Source: Roseibacillus persicicus
Lineage (GTDB): Bacteria > Verrucomicrobiota > Verrucomicrobiia > Verrucomicrobiales > Akkermansiaceae
Direction: 5' to 3'
NCBI RefSeq assembly: GCF_014651675.1
Contig: NZ_BMXI01000009.1
Location: forward strand, 1-64,000
DNA length: 64,000 bases
A program made the position numbers and the translations under genes. The notes beneath the pieces were generated by a model. It saw only the letters and a list, made by a program, of their open reading frames with translations. It ran no database searches and was not told the DNA's origin. Numbering within the stretch: position 1 is the first letter of the stretch; every line of letters begins with the position of its first letter. Below are positions 51,589-62,507 of the stretch, in pieces.

Positions 51589-52476
51589 TCAAAACTCTTT
51601 GTCTGCAAAGACGAACCAAGAGACCAGAGTGTAGGTCACCAGATAGGCGAGGGCCAAACCGACGACCTTCAGCGCGACCAGACTCGGAATAAACGTGCCC
51701 GCAATGGCAGCGTCGGCGAGGCCGAAAATGGAGAGATCGGGAAAGATGAGGGAGAGCAATTGGACCGCGGCTTTCCCGATGAAGGAGTCTCCCAAGCTGG
51801 TGGTCTGCAGCCAGTACTCCCGCGCTTGCCCCATGAAGAAACCGATGAAGTAGACCAGGATGGTGCTGATGATGGTGAATAGTGTCGAGGAGCTGAAGGT
51901 GGAGATCAGCAGCGCCACCGCCGCAATCACTGCGGCCTCCAGAAAGATGCCCAGGATGCCGTATTGCAGCGAGAGGGTGGGCCCGTGGCGCCGCACCTCG
52001 GCAACCTCAATGGCGATGTCGGACTCGGAGTAGTTGATACTCTGTAGGAAGGCCACTCGTTCCGCTTCCACCACTCCGGTGCGGTGATGCAGGACTGCGG
52101 TCATCAAGAGATCCATCGCGAGAAGGGCCACGAAGGTCAGCATCAGCACCCCTAACAGCTTGCCAATGAGGTAATCAAGGCGCGGAACGGGTTTACAAAG
52201 AATGGTGTAAAGAATGCGATCCTCCAGGTCGCGTGGAATGAGCAGGGCGGTGGCCGCGAGCGAGAAGATGATGGCAAAGAGCTTCATCAATCCGATGGTG
52301 CCCGACTTCCACAAGCGGAGCTCCTCCGCTGCGACTGCCTCTGGGCCGACATGATGCGGGAGTCGAAAGAAATTGAGCGCAATCGCGAGCACCACAAAGA
52401 TGGCGAGAAAGTAGAAAACTTTCATCCGCACGAGCTGGGTAAAGGTGCCTAGGGCGATGGTGATGATTCGATGCAC
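51589..52476 (-). CDS. ABC-2-type transporter permease
   Basis: A 295-residue integral membrane protein with about six helices (e.g. VFYFLAIFVVLAIALNFF, LFAIIFSLAATALLIP, LGVLMLTFVALLAMDLL, AAVIAAVALLISTFSSSTLF and a final LVALKVVGLALAYLVTYTLVSWFVF). A conserved PRDLEDRILYTILCKPVPRLDYLIGK block after the second helix is typical of ABC-2 permeases of the ABC export type. It starts with GTG, follows no identifiable ATPase gene here, and precedes the retron RNA by 74 bp on the same strand, so may share a transcript with it. Substrate unknown. Confidence 0.82.
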   Translation of the reverse strand: MHRIITIALGTFTQLVRMKVFYFLAIFVVLAIALNFFRLPHHVGPEAVAAEELRLWKSGTIGLMKLFAIIFSLAATALLIPRDLEDRILYTILCKPVPRLDYLIGKLLGVLMLTFVALLAMDLLMTAVLHHRTGVVEAERVAFLQSINYSESDIAIEVAEVRRHGPTLSLQYGILGIFLEAAVIAAVALLISTFSSSTLFTIISTILVYFIGFFMGQAREYWLQTTSLGDSFIGKAAVQLLSLIFPDLSIFGLADAAIAGTFIPSLVALKVVGLALAYLVTYTLVSWFVFADKEF

Positions 52477-52545
52477 GGGGAGAAGCTAAACCCATCTGGC
52501 GGTGGAGTTGAACCGAAATTCCCAGCCAGTTCTCATTTCGGGTCG

Positions 52546-55416
52546 CTAGGGGCTGATGACCAGTCGGAAAAAGGAGCCGGCAGGGAAGCTGTCTCCGCTA
52601 AATCGATAGAGGTCCCATTCGGAGTCTAGCGACGAATGCAACTCGGCGGGAGCTTCGGTCCAGTGTGCGAGGTCGGTGCAGAACTCAAGTCGATAGCTGA
52701 CCCCCAAGTTCTTGGCTGCTTTGTTGACGCGGAATTCTGGCACGCGGTCGGCACCGAGGATAAGCGCGGGTTCGGTTGTCGTGTGGGAGGAGGCGTCCTG
52801 TGGATCCGAGCCGTTGATGAACTCGACAAAGTTCGAAACCCCGTCCCCATCCGCATCGCTGTCGGGGTTGGCGGCCGAACCTTTGACCCCGCGCCGTATC
52901 ATTTCGAAGGTCAGGAGAGAGGAGTCGTCCACGATAGGATTTCGAAGCAAAAGATAGCTGCTAGGACCGAAAAAGTCGTCACGGACAATGAAGTCCACGT
53001 CACTATCGCCATCAAAGTCCGCGAGAGCCCCGGTTTCTTCCTGTAAAGGGTAGTCGTTCGTGAAATTGTATTCGGCCGAGCTCTCGGGTCCGTGGGTGCT
53101 CGGGGCGAGGTAGCCCGTGAGGGAGCAGAACTCGAGTAGTCCGTCTCCGTTGAAGTCGTTGAACTCGGGGTGAAAGGATGGGGTTCGAGAGGGGACTTCG
53201 AACAGTTCAGCCGGCAAAGGATTGGTCTCTCCCTGACTATAGACCAGCACTCTTCCAATGATGCTCGGGTTTCCGTAGGCGTTCCGAGAGACGTCGGGCC
53301 CAAAAATATCGGCGAGTCCATCGAGATTGAGGTCAGCCAAACCAGTGCCTCTCAGAAAAACCGGGTTGCCGAAGGCATCAGAAAATGCCACCGAGATGGG
53401 GACTTTGATAGGAGCTGAGGGGCTTTGGGGAAAGCGATTCAAAACAACCACTCCGTAAGTTCCAGTAAACGCTCCGAACTCATACTCGGCTCCTGCCAAT
53501 GAAGAATATAGGTCGGGAAAGCCATTGCCATCGATATCGCCGAATGAAAGAGCCGTTGGAGAAAGGGTGACGTTTCCAAAGGCGTCAGAAACAGGAACTC
53601 CTGGGGAGGCTAGATTTCGCGAGCTAGAACTGAAGTTCCCCTGACCATCGTTTTCCCTCCAACCAACGCTGGAATCAATCATGTCCAAGTCTCCATCCTG
53701 ATCCCAGTCCACGAGAGCCACCGCACAAGTTTCTCGGGCCAGAATCCCACTGATAAAAAATTCGGGCAGCTCGGCCGGATGTTCGAGTAAAAGCTCTCCC
53801 TGATTGAGGGCTGTGACACACACCGCGCGGTCGTTCCCTGCGGAGAGCGGATCCGGGACGAGGTAATCGATGACGAAATCCGGTTCGTTATCCCCATTCA
53901 CGTCTCCCATGACCATGTTGTTGATCTCCAGACTGGGGAACTCAGCCAGATAGCGCTCGGGAATCAGGTCGAGCTCCTGCCATGACCCGAACCCTCCGCC
54001 GCCATCATTTATGCGAACCCAATAAGCTCCCAGAACATCGGGTCCGATCACAAGGTCTGGAAAGGAGTCTCCGTTGAGATCTTCGGGCAAGAATTGGGGT
54101 GAGGAGAAGGATGGCGGAGAAATGATCTCATAGGAGGTGTGGATGTCTTCGGGACTCCAATGAACTTTGGCCAGATGGTAGCCCGTTTCCAAATACCGCC
54201 GGCCATCGGAATTGAACTTCAGGTAAAAGGTCACCCCATCGTCACCTACCATAGGGCTAGTTCGAAAGCCCGCATCCAGAAAGCTGGTGGTTCCTCGATG
54301 TATCGAATACGGCATGAAAGCCTCTTCCTGAATCTCGACGCGGGCTTGGGGAGAGGAAGGATTGCGGAGGCCTTCTTCGAATTGAAGGCTGGCCAGATGC
54401 CAGCTCTGAGAGGCCCGGTCTAATTGCAAAAGAAGAATCGTCGCGGTTTGGTTATCACCTGATGGAGTGGCTCCCAGAATGGTGGCTTCGTCCAGCAGGG
54501 GAGAATCGATCGAGCCGTAGTTGTGAAAGCTCTCTCCATCGGATCTTCGGATGAGAAGTTCGAGGTCGGTGTCGGAGACTTGGAATTCGGAGACCCAGAG
54601 ATCGTCCAAGCCGTCTCCGTCGAGATCATCAACTCGAAGTGGTCGGTTGGAGCTTTGGAAAGCGCTGTCCCAACTGGGCGCCGCTGCAAATGCCGAATCA
54701 CGAGTCCAGATGATCACTTTACCCTGATCTGCCGGAATCGCTAAATCAGGTTGACCTTGCCCATCGAAGTTTCCCCAAACGGCTTCGTCCAGTGCTAGCT
54801 GATAGATGCCATATGCCAGAGGGCTGGAGGCTAGGATTTCCCCAAACTCATCTCCCGGGGTAGCGTTGGTAATTTCCAGAATCTGAGTGTCGTCTTCGTC
54901 CGAAGCTTGTCGGGTGGAGAGGAGATAAAGCTGTTTCCCGTCTGAACTGGCGGTTCCAGAGCGTGGGAAAATCAGGCTCTCCGAAGGTTCTCTCGAATAA
55001 GTTCCTTCGCCGTCCGAGTGATAGGTTTCCAAAACGAGGCGATACTGATTGAAGGCATACTCTTCACTAACCACCCGCATGGGATCCAACCAGCCATCGC
55101 CATTGCAATCGCGCAGGGCCACGGAGCCCTGAGCACTTGACCGATTGTTGAGAAGAAGCAGTTTCGGCTCGCCTAAGGAACCGTCGGGCAATCGTTCAAG
55201 ATAGTAGGAGATTCGATTAACGTTACTACTCGAATTGTTAGAAACACTGACCAAGTCCTCGTCGCCGTCGTTATCGAGGTCGAGAAGGCGAAGCTCGCCT
55301 CCTTCGTTTACCGTCAAATTGATTGTGAGGGCGTCGAAGCGGATTTCCGACTGGGCGGAGAGGAGAGGCGCGAGAGCAAATTGAGCGCTGAACCAAAAAG
55401 TAAACAGGCGATTCAT
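52546..55416 (-). CDS. Secreted FG-GAP/VCBS repeat protein
   Basis: A 956-residue protein with a signal peptide (MNRLFTFWFSAQFALAPLLSAQS) and many FG-GAP/VCBS-type repeats, recognisable as DLDNDGDEDLVSVS, DCNGDGWLDPMRV, DLDGDGLDDLWVSE, DLNGDSFPDLVIGP, DVNGDNEPDFVIDY, DWDQDGDLDMIDSS and DIDGNGFPDLYSSL (each a Ca-binding D-x-(D/N)-x-D-G loop). Together they would build a beta-propeller. A thrombospondin-3-like Ca stretch (DSDADGDGVSNFVEFINGSDPQD) sits near the C-terminus, followed by a small beta domain ending FFRLVISP, a pattern also found at the ends of other secreted proteins in this window. Probably a surface protein. Confidence 0.85.
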   Translation of the reverse strand: MNRLFTFWFSAQFALAPLLSAQSEIRFDALTINLTVNEGGELRLLDLDNDGDEDLVSVSNNSSSNVNRISYYLERLPDGSLGEPKLLLLNNRSSAQGSVALRDCNGDGWLDPMRVVSEEYAFNQYRLVLETYHSDGEGTYSREPSESLIFPRSGTASSDGKQLYLLSTRQASDEDDTQILEITNATPGDEFGEILASSPLAYGIYQLALDEAVWGNFDGQGQPDLAIPADQGKVIIWTRDSAFAAAPSWDSAFQSSNRPLRVDDLDGDGLDDLWVSEFQVSDTDLELLIRRSDGESFHNYGSIDSPLLDEATILGATPSGDNQTATILLLQLDRASQSWHLASLQFEEGLRNPSSPQARVEIQEEAFMPYSIHRGTTSFLDAGFRTSPMVGDDGVTFYLKFNSDGRRYLETGYHLAKVHWSPEDIHTSYEIISPPSFSSPQFLPEDLNGDSFPDLVIGPDVLGAYWVRINDGGGGFGSWQELDLIPERYLAEFPSLEINNMVMGDVNGDNEPDFVIDYLVPDPLSAGNDRAVCVTALNQGELLLEHPAELPEFFISGILARETCAVALVDWDQDGDLDMIDSSVGWRENDGQGNFSSSSRNLASPGVPVSDAFGNVTLSPTALSFGDIDGNGFPDLYSSLAGAEYEFGAFTGTYGVVVLNRFPQSPSAPIKVPISVAFSDAFGNPVFLRGTGLADLNLDGLADIFGPDVSRNAYGNPSIIGRVLVYSQGETNPLPAELFEVPSRTPSFHPEFNDFNGDGLLEFCSLTGYLAPSTHGPESSAEYNFTNDYPLQEETGALADFDGDSDVDFIVRDDFFGPSSYLLLRNPIVDDSSLLTFEMIRRGVKGSAANPDSDADGDGVSNFVEFINGSDPQDASSHTTTEPALILGADRVPEFRVNKAAKNLGVSYRLEFCTDLAHWTEAPAELHSSLDSEWDLYRFSGDSFPAGSFFRLVISP

Positions 55417-55502
55417 CTCGCCGATGCTCGGTTAGATCGAGGGCATCGGCAAAACAAATTGCGAGCGACTTCTTGGACTTTCTGGACTCGCCGGAGTGAT
55501 CT

Positions 55503-56288
55503 TTATCCTCCTTGAGCAAAGGAAGGATAGGCGGTCATTCCTCCATCGGCAAAAATTGTGGTCCCGGTGAGATAGCTCGCGGCGTCCGAAACGAGGAAGG
55601 TGGCCATCCGGCCAATCTCATCCGCGGTCCCGAGTCGGCCCTGTGGGATTTTTTGTAAGAGGTCTTCAAGGGAGTCGGGGTCTTTCCAGACATCCTGATT
55701 GATGGCGGTTTGAATCGCTCCCGGCGCGAGGTTGAGCACGCGAATCCCACAATCGCCCAATTCGAGGGCGAGGGAACGAGTGAGAATCGCGATTCCCGCT
55801 TTGCTTGCGCAGTAGGCCGCTTGCCCGGCCCAAGGGACGGATTCATGGACCGAGGTCACGGAGAGAATTACCCCACTCTGCTGAGTTTTCATTCTTCGAA
55901 GCGCAGCCTGAATCGCTCGAGCCCCGCCGGTGAGATTGATGGCGACTACCTTTTCGAACTCGGTGAAGTCGATTTCGGAAAGCGGACATTTTTTACCGTC
56001 AATCCCCGCATTGTTGACGAAGATGTCGAGGGAAGGGAATTGTTTGTCGAGTTCAGTGAAGCACTTTGCAATGTCCGCAGGCTTCGATACGTCACCTTGC
56101 AAGATGAGGGGAGGAGGACCGTTTATCTCCTGGATCCGGCGAGCTGTTTCTTTGGCGCCAGCCTCGTTACTGCGATAGTGGACCGCAACCCGGGCACCTG
56201 CTTGAGCGAGGGAAAGGGCGACCGCTTGTCCGATGCCGGAGCTCGAGCCCGTCACGAAAGCGCACTTGTTGGAAAGATCGATTTTCAT
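55503..56288 (-). CDS. SDR family oxidoreductase (FabG-like)
   Basis: A 261-residue NAD(P)-dependent dehydrogenase. Visible are the cofactor motif TGSSSGIGQAVAL (T-G-x3-G-I-G), NNAG (FVNNAGID), catalytic Ser in LSVTSVHES and the YCASK Tyr/Lys pair, plus the PG...T...Q tail block NLAPGAIQTAI. The substrate is unknown; 3-oxoacyl-ACP reductase or sugar dehydrogenases of this class look alike. Its start codon overlaps the stop of the upstream 86-residue gene (ATGA), so they are translationally coupled. Confidence 0.9.
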   Translation of the reverse strand: MKIDLSNKCAFVTGSSSGIGQAVALSLAQAGARVAVHYRSNEAGAKETARRIQEINGPPPLILQGDVSKPADIAKCFTELDKQFPSLDIFVNNAGIDGKKCPLSEIDFTEFEKVVAINLTGGARAIQAALRRMKTQQSGVILSVTSVHESVPWAGQAAYCASKAGIAILTRSLALELGDCGIRVLNLAPGAIQTAINQDVWKDPDSLEDLLQKIPQGRLGTADEIGRMATFLVSDAASYLTGTTIFADGGMTAYPSFAQGG

Positions 56289-56545
56289 GAGGAGCGGAGA
56301 GCTTCAATGAGTTCATCTTTAGTCATTTGTGAACGGTTTTCGATATCAAGCTCTTGAGCCCGGTCGTAGAGTTCATCCTTGGTCCACTTTTCATAGGGAG
56401 AGGATTTGCCACCTTTGCGCCCGGTTTTTTGCCGGTCGCCACCGTTGGCATTGGCAATGGCAGCTGCTTTTGATTTCGGCATGCCATCTTCTCTGAGCGC
56501 CTCGTATTGTTCGTTGTCTTTGATACTGGGTCCGTGGTCTGACAT
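56285..56545 (-). CDS. Small Rho-N/SAP-like domain protein
   Basis: An 86-residue protein. After MSDHGPSIKDNEQYEALREDGMPKSKAAAIANA, the C-terminal ~38 residues (WTKDELYDRAQELDIENRSQMTKDELIEALRSS) form the helix-loop-helix pattern of Rho-termination-factor N-terminal / SAP-like domains that bind nucleic acid. The N-terminal KSKAAAIANA with a following GGDRQKTGRKGG linker resembles small proteins called DUF7218-like, but I am not certain. The start ATG at 56545 avoids a longer upstream frame that lacks support. It is coupled to the SDR gene. Confidence 0.75.
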   Translation of the reverse strand: MSDHGPSIKDNEQYEALREDGMPKSKAAAIANANGGDRQKTGRKGGKSSPYEKWTKDELYDRAQELDIENRSQMTKDELIEALRSS

Positions 56546-56598
56546 AGGGGAATGAATTCGCAATTTTCCGGCCAGAATCGGGGCTGGGAGCTAAATAC

Positions 56599-56631
56599 AA
56601 AAAAGCCGTGCCTCGGGGAGGCACGGCTTTT
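56599..56631 (-). terminator. Terminator of fusA
   Basis: A 14-bp stem, AAAAGCCGTGCCTC / GAGGCACGGCTTTT, with loop GG-containing, and T-run on the minus strand. It lies 24 bp beyond the fusA stop and just before the next gene's start region. Nearly symmetric, so bidirectional. Confidence 0.92.
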
Positions 56632-56654
56632 GAAAATAAGTTGAGTCAGGACGC

Positions 56655-58769
<2,115 letters not shown>

Positions 58770-58862
58770 GTTCTATTAAGGTTTCGGCGGGGGGTTTGGC
58801 TCAACAAAGCGGTTTTGTCGAGAATTGAGGGAGTTTTTTTCGAGAAAAATGTGGACATGAAA

Positions 58863-58885
58863 AAGGGAGCCGCATGGGCTCCCTT
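58863..58885 (-). terminator. Terminator of the Cys-rich protein gene
   Basis: AAGGGAGCC-GCAT-GGCTCCCTT; on the minus strand it ends in CTCCCTTTTTC. It separates the Cys-rich protein gene (ending 58913) from fusA (starting 58769). Confidence 0.85.
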
Positions 58886-58912
58886 CGAAAATGAGTTCAG
58901 CTGGAGGAGCGT

Positions 58913-59998
58913 TTATTTCAGCTTTTCGAGGATAGCTTTGAGAGTCGCCTCGATGGATTCGAGCTTCTCGAGCACCTCGGCGCAGTTGCCGCATTCGGAG
59001 TCGCAAGACTTTTCGCAATCGCTACAGCCCTTGCCGCAATCCTTGCCGCACTTTCCGGCAGCTTCTTTCTTGCAGGCACCGTCCTTGCAGCACTCGCCGT
59101 CTTTGCCGCAGCACTCACCAGGCTTGCACTCGCCTTTTTCGCAAGCGCTCTTGGCCTCGTCGCAGGCTTTTGCACACTTTCCGGCAGCGTCTTTTTTGCA
59201 GGCACCGTCCTTGCAGCACTCGCCGTCTTTGCCGCAGCACTCACCAGGCTTGCATTCGCCCTTTTTGCAAGCGCTCTTGGCTTCGTCGCAGGCTTTCTCA
59301 CACTTCTCGGTCGCTTCCTCCTTGCAAGTGCCGTTCTTGCAGCACTCGCCGTCTTTACCGCAGCATTCGGCTTTTTCGCCATCTTTTGCCTTGGCTGCGG
59401 CAGCGTGGTTGTGACCTTCCTTGGAGTGGTCATGGCCGTGATCGGCTTTCTTGGCGGGAGCGGCGGCCTTGAGGGCGGCGGCGCGGGAAGTGGGGCAACA
59501 ATCTTTGGGTGCCTGGGCGCTGGCAGCTGCTTCGTTTGACTTATTCTCCTTCTTTTCAGCAGGAGCGGCCTTGGCCTTTTTCTCGTCGGCTTTCGCGATC
59601 TTAACTTCAACAGGCTTGGAAACCGCTACCGGCTTCTTTTCTTTGGATTCTTCCGAGGCGGGCTTGCTGGCTTCTTTAATCGCAACGGCCTTGGAGACCG
59701 CTTTCGCAGCAGGGGCGCTTTTTTCTGCAGCTTCTTTCTGCGGTTTGGCTTCGACGGGCTTGCTCGCCGCAGCAGCTTTCTTTGCTTTGCCTTCCTTGGC
59801 TTGCAACTGCTTCATGCGCGAGCGGATCGCTTCGGCTTCGCGGTCAGAGCCGGCCGCTTCGAGGTGGTCGGCGGCAGCGAGCCATTGTTCAATCTTGGCT
59901 TCAAGGGTTTCCGCTTTGTCCGTATTGGTGGGGTGGTCTGCGAGCAAGCAGCCGGCAGAGAGGGTGAGAACGGCAAGGAGGTTTCGGATTGCTTTCAT
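58913..59998 (-). CDS. Secreted Cys/His-rich repeat protein, likely metal-binding
   Basis: A 361-residue protein with a signal peptide (MKAIRNLLAVLTLSAGCLLA). Residues ~25-180 are Ala/Lys/Glu-rich, suggesting a flexible or coiled region. Then a His patch DHGHDHSKEGHNH leads into three ~42-residue Cys-rich repeats, each of the form ECCGKDGECCK(D/N)G(A/T)CK...KCxKACDEAKSACxKGECKPG, and a last variant with CGKDCGKGCSDCEKSCDSECGNC. Nearly 40 Cys in 150 residues with CC pairs recalls metallothioneins, but the signal peptide places it outside the cytoplasm. The C-terminus is a short helix. It is monocistronic, between terminators. Metal scavenging or protection is inferred from composition. Confidence 0.82.
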   Translation of the reverse strand: MKAIRNLLAVLTLSAGCLLADHPTNTDKAETLEAKIEQWLAAADHLEAAGSDREAEAIRSRMKQLQAKEGKAKKAAAASKPVEAKPQKEAAEKSAPAAKAVSKAVAIKEASKPASEESKEKKPVAVSKPVEVKIAKADEKKAKAAPAEKKENKSNEAAASAQAPKDCCPTSRAAALKAAAPAKKADHGHDHSKEGHNHAAAAKAKDGEKAECCGKDGECCKNGTCKEEATEKCEKACDEAKSACKKGECKPGECCGKDGECCKDGACKKDAAGKCAKACDEAKSACEKGECKPGECCGKDGECCKDGACKKEAAGKCGKDCGKGCSDCEKSCDSECGNCAEVLEKLESIEATLKAILEKLK

Positions 59999-60056
59999 AG
60001 GGGTGTAGTCGTTCGTATGCGAACTGCCTTTAAAGATGGCGGGATACGGCTCGTTT

Positions 60057-60674
60057 TCAAGGAAAAGCGGGTGTTTGCAGCGTTTTCTTTCCTAGCAATC
60101 TGGCGGCATAGAGCCTTACTTCAGGATAAAACGAGAGGAAGTGTTTCTCGAACTCTTCACGCTGTTCGGCGAGGTCCAGCACGCCGTTTCGGATGGGGTC
60201 GAAGCGATGGGAACGGCTCGCGACCCGCCCCAAGGTTAGGTTCAGACCTTCGAGGCTGCCGTAGGAAGCCAGCCAGTTCTCCGCCCGAAGCAGGGGGACG
60301 AGCGGGCCGAACTGTCTGCCCAGCCATTCCGGGCGGCGCCCGAAGAGTTGGTAAACTTCTTCAATAAAGTCCGTGACCGTTCCCGGGTGAAAGCGCTCCC
60401 AATGTTCATTGAGAAAGTGATCGAAGAAGATGTCCACGATGATGCCGGCAAAACGCCGCCGTTCGGGCGCGAGGAGAAGTTTGGTTTGGAGAAAAGCGGG
60501 GTGGTCGTCGGTGAAGCGGTCGATGCGTCGATGCATCATGATGCCGTCGACAATGGGGGCGGGCAGTCTGGCGCGAATGGAGTCCGGGGTGCCTTTCTCG
60601 AAGTCGCCCAGAATGTTGCCGATGCGGGAGGCGTCATCGGGACCGGCGAGCGCGAGGTGGGCGAGGAAGTTCAT
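60057..60674 (-). CDS. AcpH-like ACP phosphodiesterase
   Basis: A 205-residue protein of the AcpH family (E. coli YajB-like), which removes the 4'-phosphopantetheine from acyl carrier protein. Family landmarks are MNFLAHLALA at the N-terminus, IGNILGDFEKG, the HRRIDRFTDDHP motif (~48-60, metal-binding His/Asp) and FDHFLNEHWERF. Its ATG at 60674 begins at this conserved start. It is divergent from the class-IV aminotransferase with 51 bp between starts. Confidence 0.88.
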   Translation of the reverse strand: MNFLAHLALAGPDDASRIGNILGDFEKGTPDSIRARLPAPIVDGIMMHRRIDRFTDDHPAFLQTKLLLAPERRRFAGIIVDIFFDHFLNEHWERFHPGTVTDFIEEVYQLFGRRPEWLGRQFGPLVPLLRAENWLASYGSLEGLNLTLGRVASRSHRFDPIRNGVLDLAEQREEFEKHFLSFYPEVRLYAARLLGKKTLQTPAFP

Positions 60675-60725
60675 TTTTTGGCGAGATGGCCGCAGCGAAA
60701 CGCGCTATAGCTGGCCACCGACAAG

Positions 60726-61529
60726 ATGATGGTCTGGCTGAATGGTGAATGGAAGGAGGAAGGCGCGGCGTGTCTGGCAACCGACGATGGCGCTTTCCTG
60801 CGCGGGGAAGGGGTCTTCGAGACGATGCTGTCGCGCGGGGGAAAGGTCTTTGAGCTGAAAAAGCACTGGGCGCGACTGGGCGAGGGGTGCGGACGCTTTG
60901 GGTTGGGCCTGATGGGGGAAGGTGAGGCGGAAACGATTTGTGAAGAGTTATTACGGCGAAATTCTTTCACGAGCTCGGAGGAAAGGGTTCGGGTGAGGGT
61001 GACGCGCAGTGCGGATCACCTCTTGTTTACCGCAGCCAATGGCGGGAAGAGGGACGGGGGGCTTCGGCTGATGGTTTCTCCTTACCGGCGCAATGAGCAC
61101 AGCGCTCTCGCGGGGATTAAGGCGATCTCCTATGCGGAGAATTCCCTCGCTCTCGCCGAGGGCCGTCGGGCGGGCGCGGATGAGGTGCTCTTTGCCAACT
61201 CTCAAGGTGAGTGGTGCGAGGGTGCTTGGAGCAACATCTTCGCGGTGGAAAAGGGGCGCGTTCTCACCCCGCCGCTAAGCAGTGGTTGCTTGCCGGGAGT
61301 GACCCGGGAGCTCGTGATTGGTTTGGCGAGGGCGCAGGGGCGGGAGGTCGTTGAGGTCCCGCTTGCAATCGAGCGGGTGGGAGAGGCTGATGAGCTGTTT
61401 TTGACCAGTAGTCTGCTTGGAATTGGGGCGGTCCAGCGGTTCGGTGAACAGATTCTTGCTGCAGGAGAGGTGACTTCTGCTTTGAAGGAGGCTTTGGCCA
61501 AATATGAAAAGGCTTCTCTCGGTTGCTAG
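60726..61529 (+). CDS. Class IV aminotransferase (PabC/BCAT-like)
   Basis: A 267-residue PLP enzyme with fold type IV. Features: GVFETMLSRGGKVFELKKHWARL in the N-terminal domain, the PLP-binding lysine in GIKAISYAENSLAL, EGAWSNIFAV and SSGCLPGVTRELV, and LTSSLLGIGAV at the end, typical of 4-amino-4-deoxychorismate lyase, D-amino-acid transaminase and branched-chain aminotransferase. Which one cannot be decided without structure; PabC is favoured by the short length and SNIF..., folate synthesis. Two Met codons start it (60726/60729). It converges with the AraC-type regulator, with a 4-bp gap. Confidence 0.82.
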   Translation: MMVWLNGEWKEEGAACLATDDGAFLRGEGVFETMLSRGGKVFELKKHWARLGEGCGRFGLGLMGEGEAETICEELLRRNSFTSSEERVRVRVTRSADHLLFTAANGGKRDGGLRLMVSPYRRNEHSALAGIKAISYAENSLALAEGRRAGADEVLFANSQGEWCEGAWSNIFAVEKGRVLTPPLSSGCLPGVTRELVIGLARAQGREVVEVPLAIERVGEADELFLTSSLLGIGAVQRFGEQILAAGEVTSALKEALAKYEKASLGC

Positions 61530-61533
61530 GGCT

Positions 61534-62316
61534 CTAGCCGCTGGTTGCCTTGTAGTATTTTCGGTAGGCGGTCGGGGACATGTGCATCACCGAGGTAAAG
61601 GCACGGGTGAAGGATGCGTGCTCGTTGTAACCCAGCGATTCCGAGATTTCGCTGATAGTCATCGGGGTTGCCAGCAAGCGGTCGCAGGCCGCGGCGACCT
61701 TGGAGTGGAGGATGAAGCGCTTGGGCGAGGTGCCGAGGTGGGACCGGAAGCGGCGTTCGAGAGTAGAGACCGACATTCCAGCCAATTTGGCCAGCTGATC
61801 GACCGCGAGGGGCTCGGAGACGTGCTCGTGAACGTATTCCACCAATTTGGACATGGCGCGGTAGGGGGCCGGCAGGGGGTGTCCTTCCCGTTGGTCGAGG
61901 CGCCGGGAGACTCCAGCGGTTCCGATGAGCTCGCCGCTTTTGCCGTAAAGAGGGATTTTGGAGGTCATGCGCCACTCCACACCGCCGGCCTTGCGGGTGA
62001 CCAACTCCATCTTGTTGTGCATGGGCACACCAGTCGATGAAACCTCCTCATCGTCTTGCATATAGACGCGGGCCAGTTCATCGGCATTGAGGTCGGCGTC
62101 AGTTTTTCCCACAAAGTATTCCGGCGGATGCCCCCAGAGCTCTCCGTATGCCTGGTTGACGAAAAGAAAGCGATGTGACCGATCCTTGATCCAAAAAATC
62201 ACGTCTGGCAGGGCTTCGAAGAGTCCCAGCGCGATCTGGCCGGGTCTCATCTCTTTGACGAAATCCGAGAAGACTGACCAGTCCTGGGTTGCTTTCTTTA
62301 CGGTGCGGTTATTCAT
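61534..62316 (-). CDS. PAS-domain AraC-family transcription regulator
   Basis: A 260-residue regulator: an N-terminal PAS-like sensor (~28-130, ALPDVIFWIKDRSHRFLFVNQAYGELWG..., AGVEWRMTSKIPLYGKSGELIGTAGVSRR) and a C-terminal AraC helix-turn-helix pair (~160-258, LAKLAGMSVSTLERRFRSHLGTSPKRFI, ISEISESLGYNEHASFTRAF). It is divergent from xylA with 191 bp of AT-rich intergenic DNA between, so it probably controls xylose isomerase expression in response to a small ligand. Confidence 0.88.
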   Translation of the reverse strand: MNNRTVKKATQDWSVFSDFVKEMRPGQIALGLFEALPDVIFWIKDRSHRFLFVNQAYGELWGHPPEYFVGKTDADLNADELARVYMQDDEEVSSTGVPMHNKMELVTRKAGGVEWRMTSKIPLYGKSGELIGTAGVSRRLDQREGHPLPAPYRAMSKLVEYVHEHVSEPLAVDQLAKLAGMSVSTLERRFRSHLGTSPKRFILHSKVAAACDRLLATPMTISEISESLGYNEHASFTRAFTSVMHMSPTAYRKYYKATSG

Positions 62317-62507
62317 GAGGAAGTGCCTGCCATTGGTATAACTGAGACAGTTTTGTGTATTAAATCAATTCAAAGCCGACTTCTTTACAGAATGCTCAAT
62401 TTTGTTAATTATGAGCCGGAATTTTTCATAGTCAGTAATGTTTTTACCCGCTAGCCTTTCCGCCCGACGGTCCTTTGGCGACCTGACGAGAAACAACAAA
62501 TACATTC
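62317..62507. promoter_or_regulatory. Divergent AraC-xylA intergenic region
   Basis: 191 bp, markedly AT-rich compared with the flanking genes (e.g. TTTTGTTAATTATGAG and TAATGTTTTTACC). It must hold both promoters and AraC sites, but I see no confident -35/-10 pair or repeat. Confidence 0.3.
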
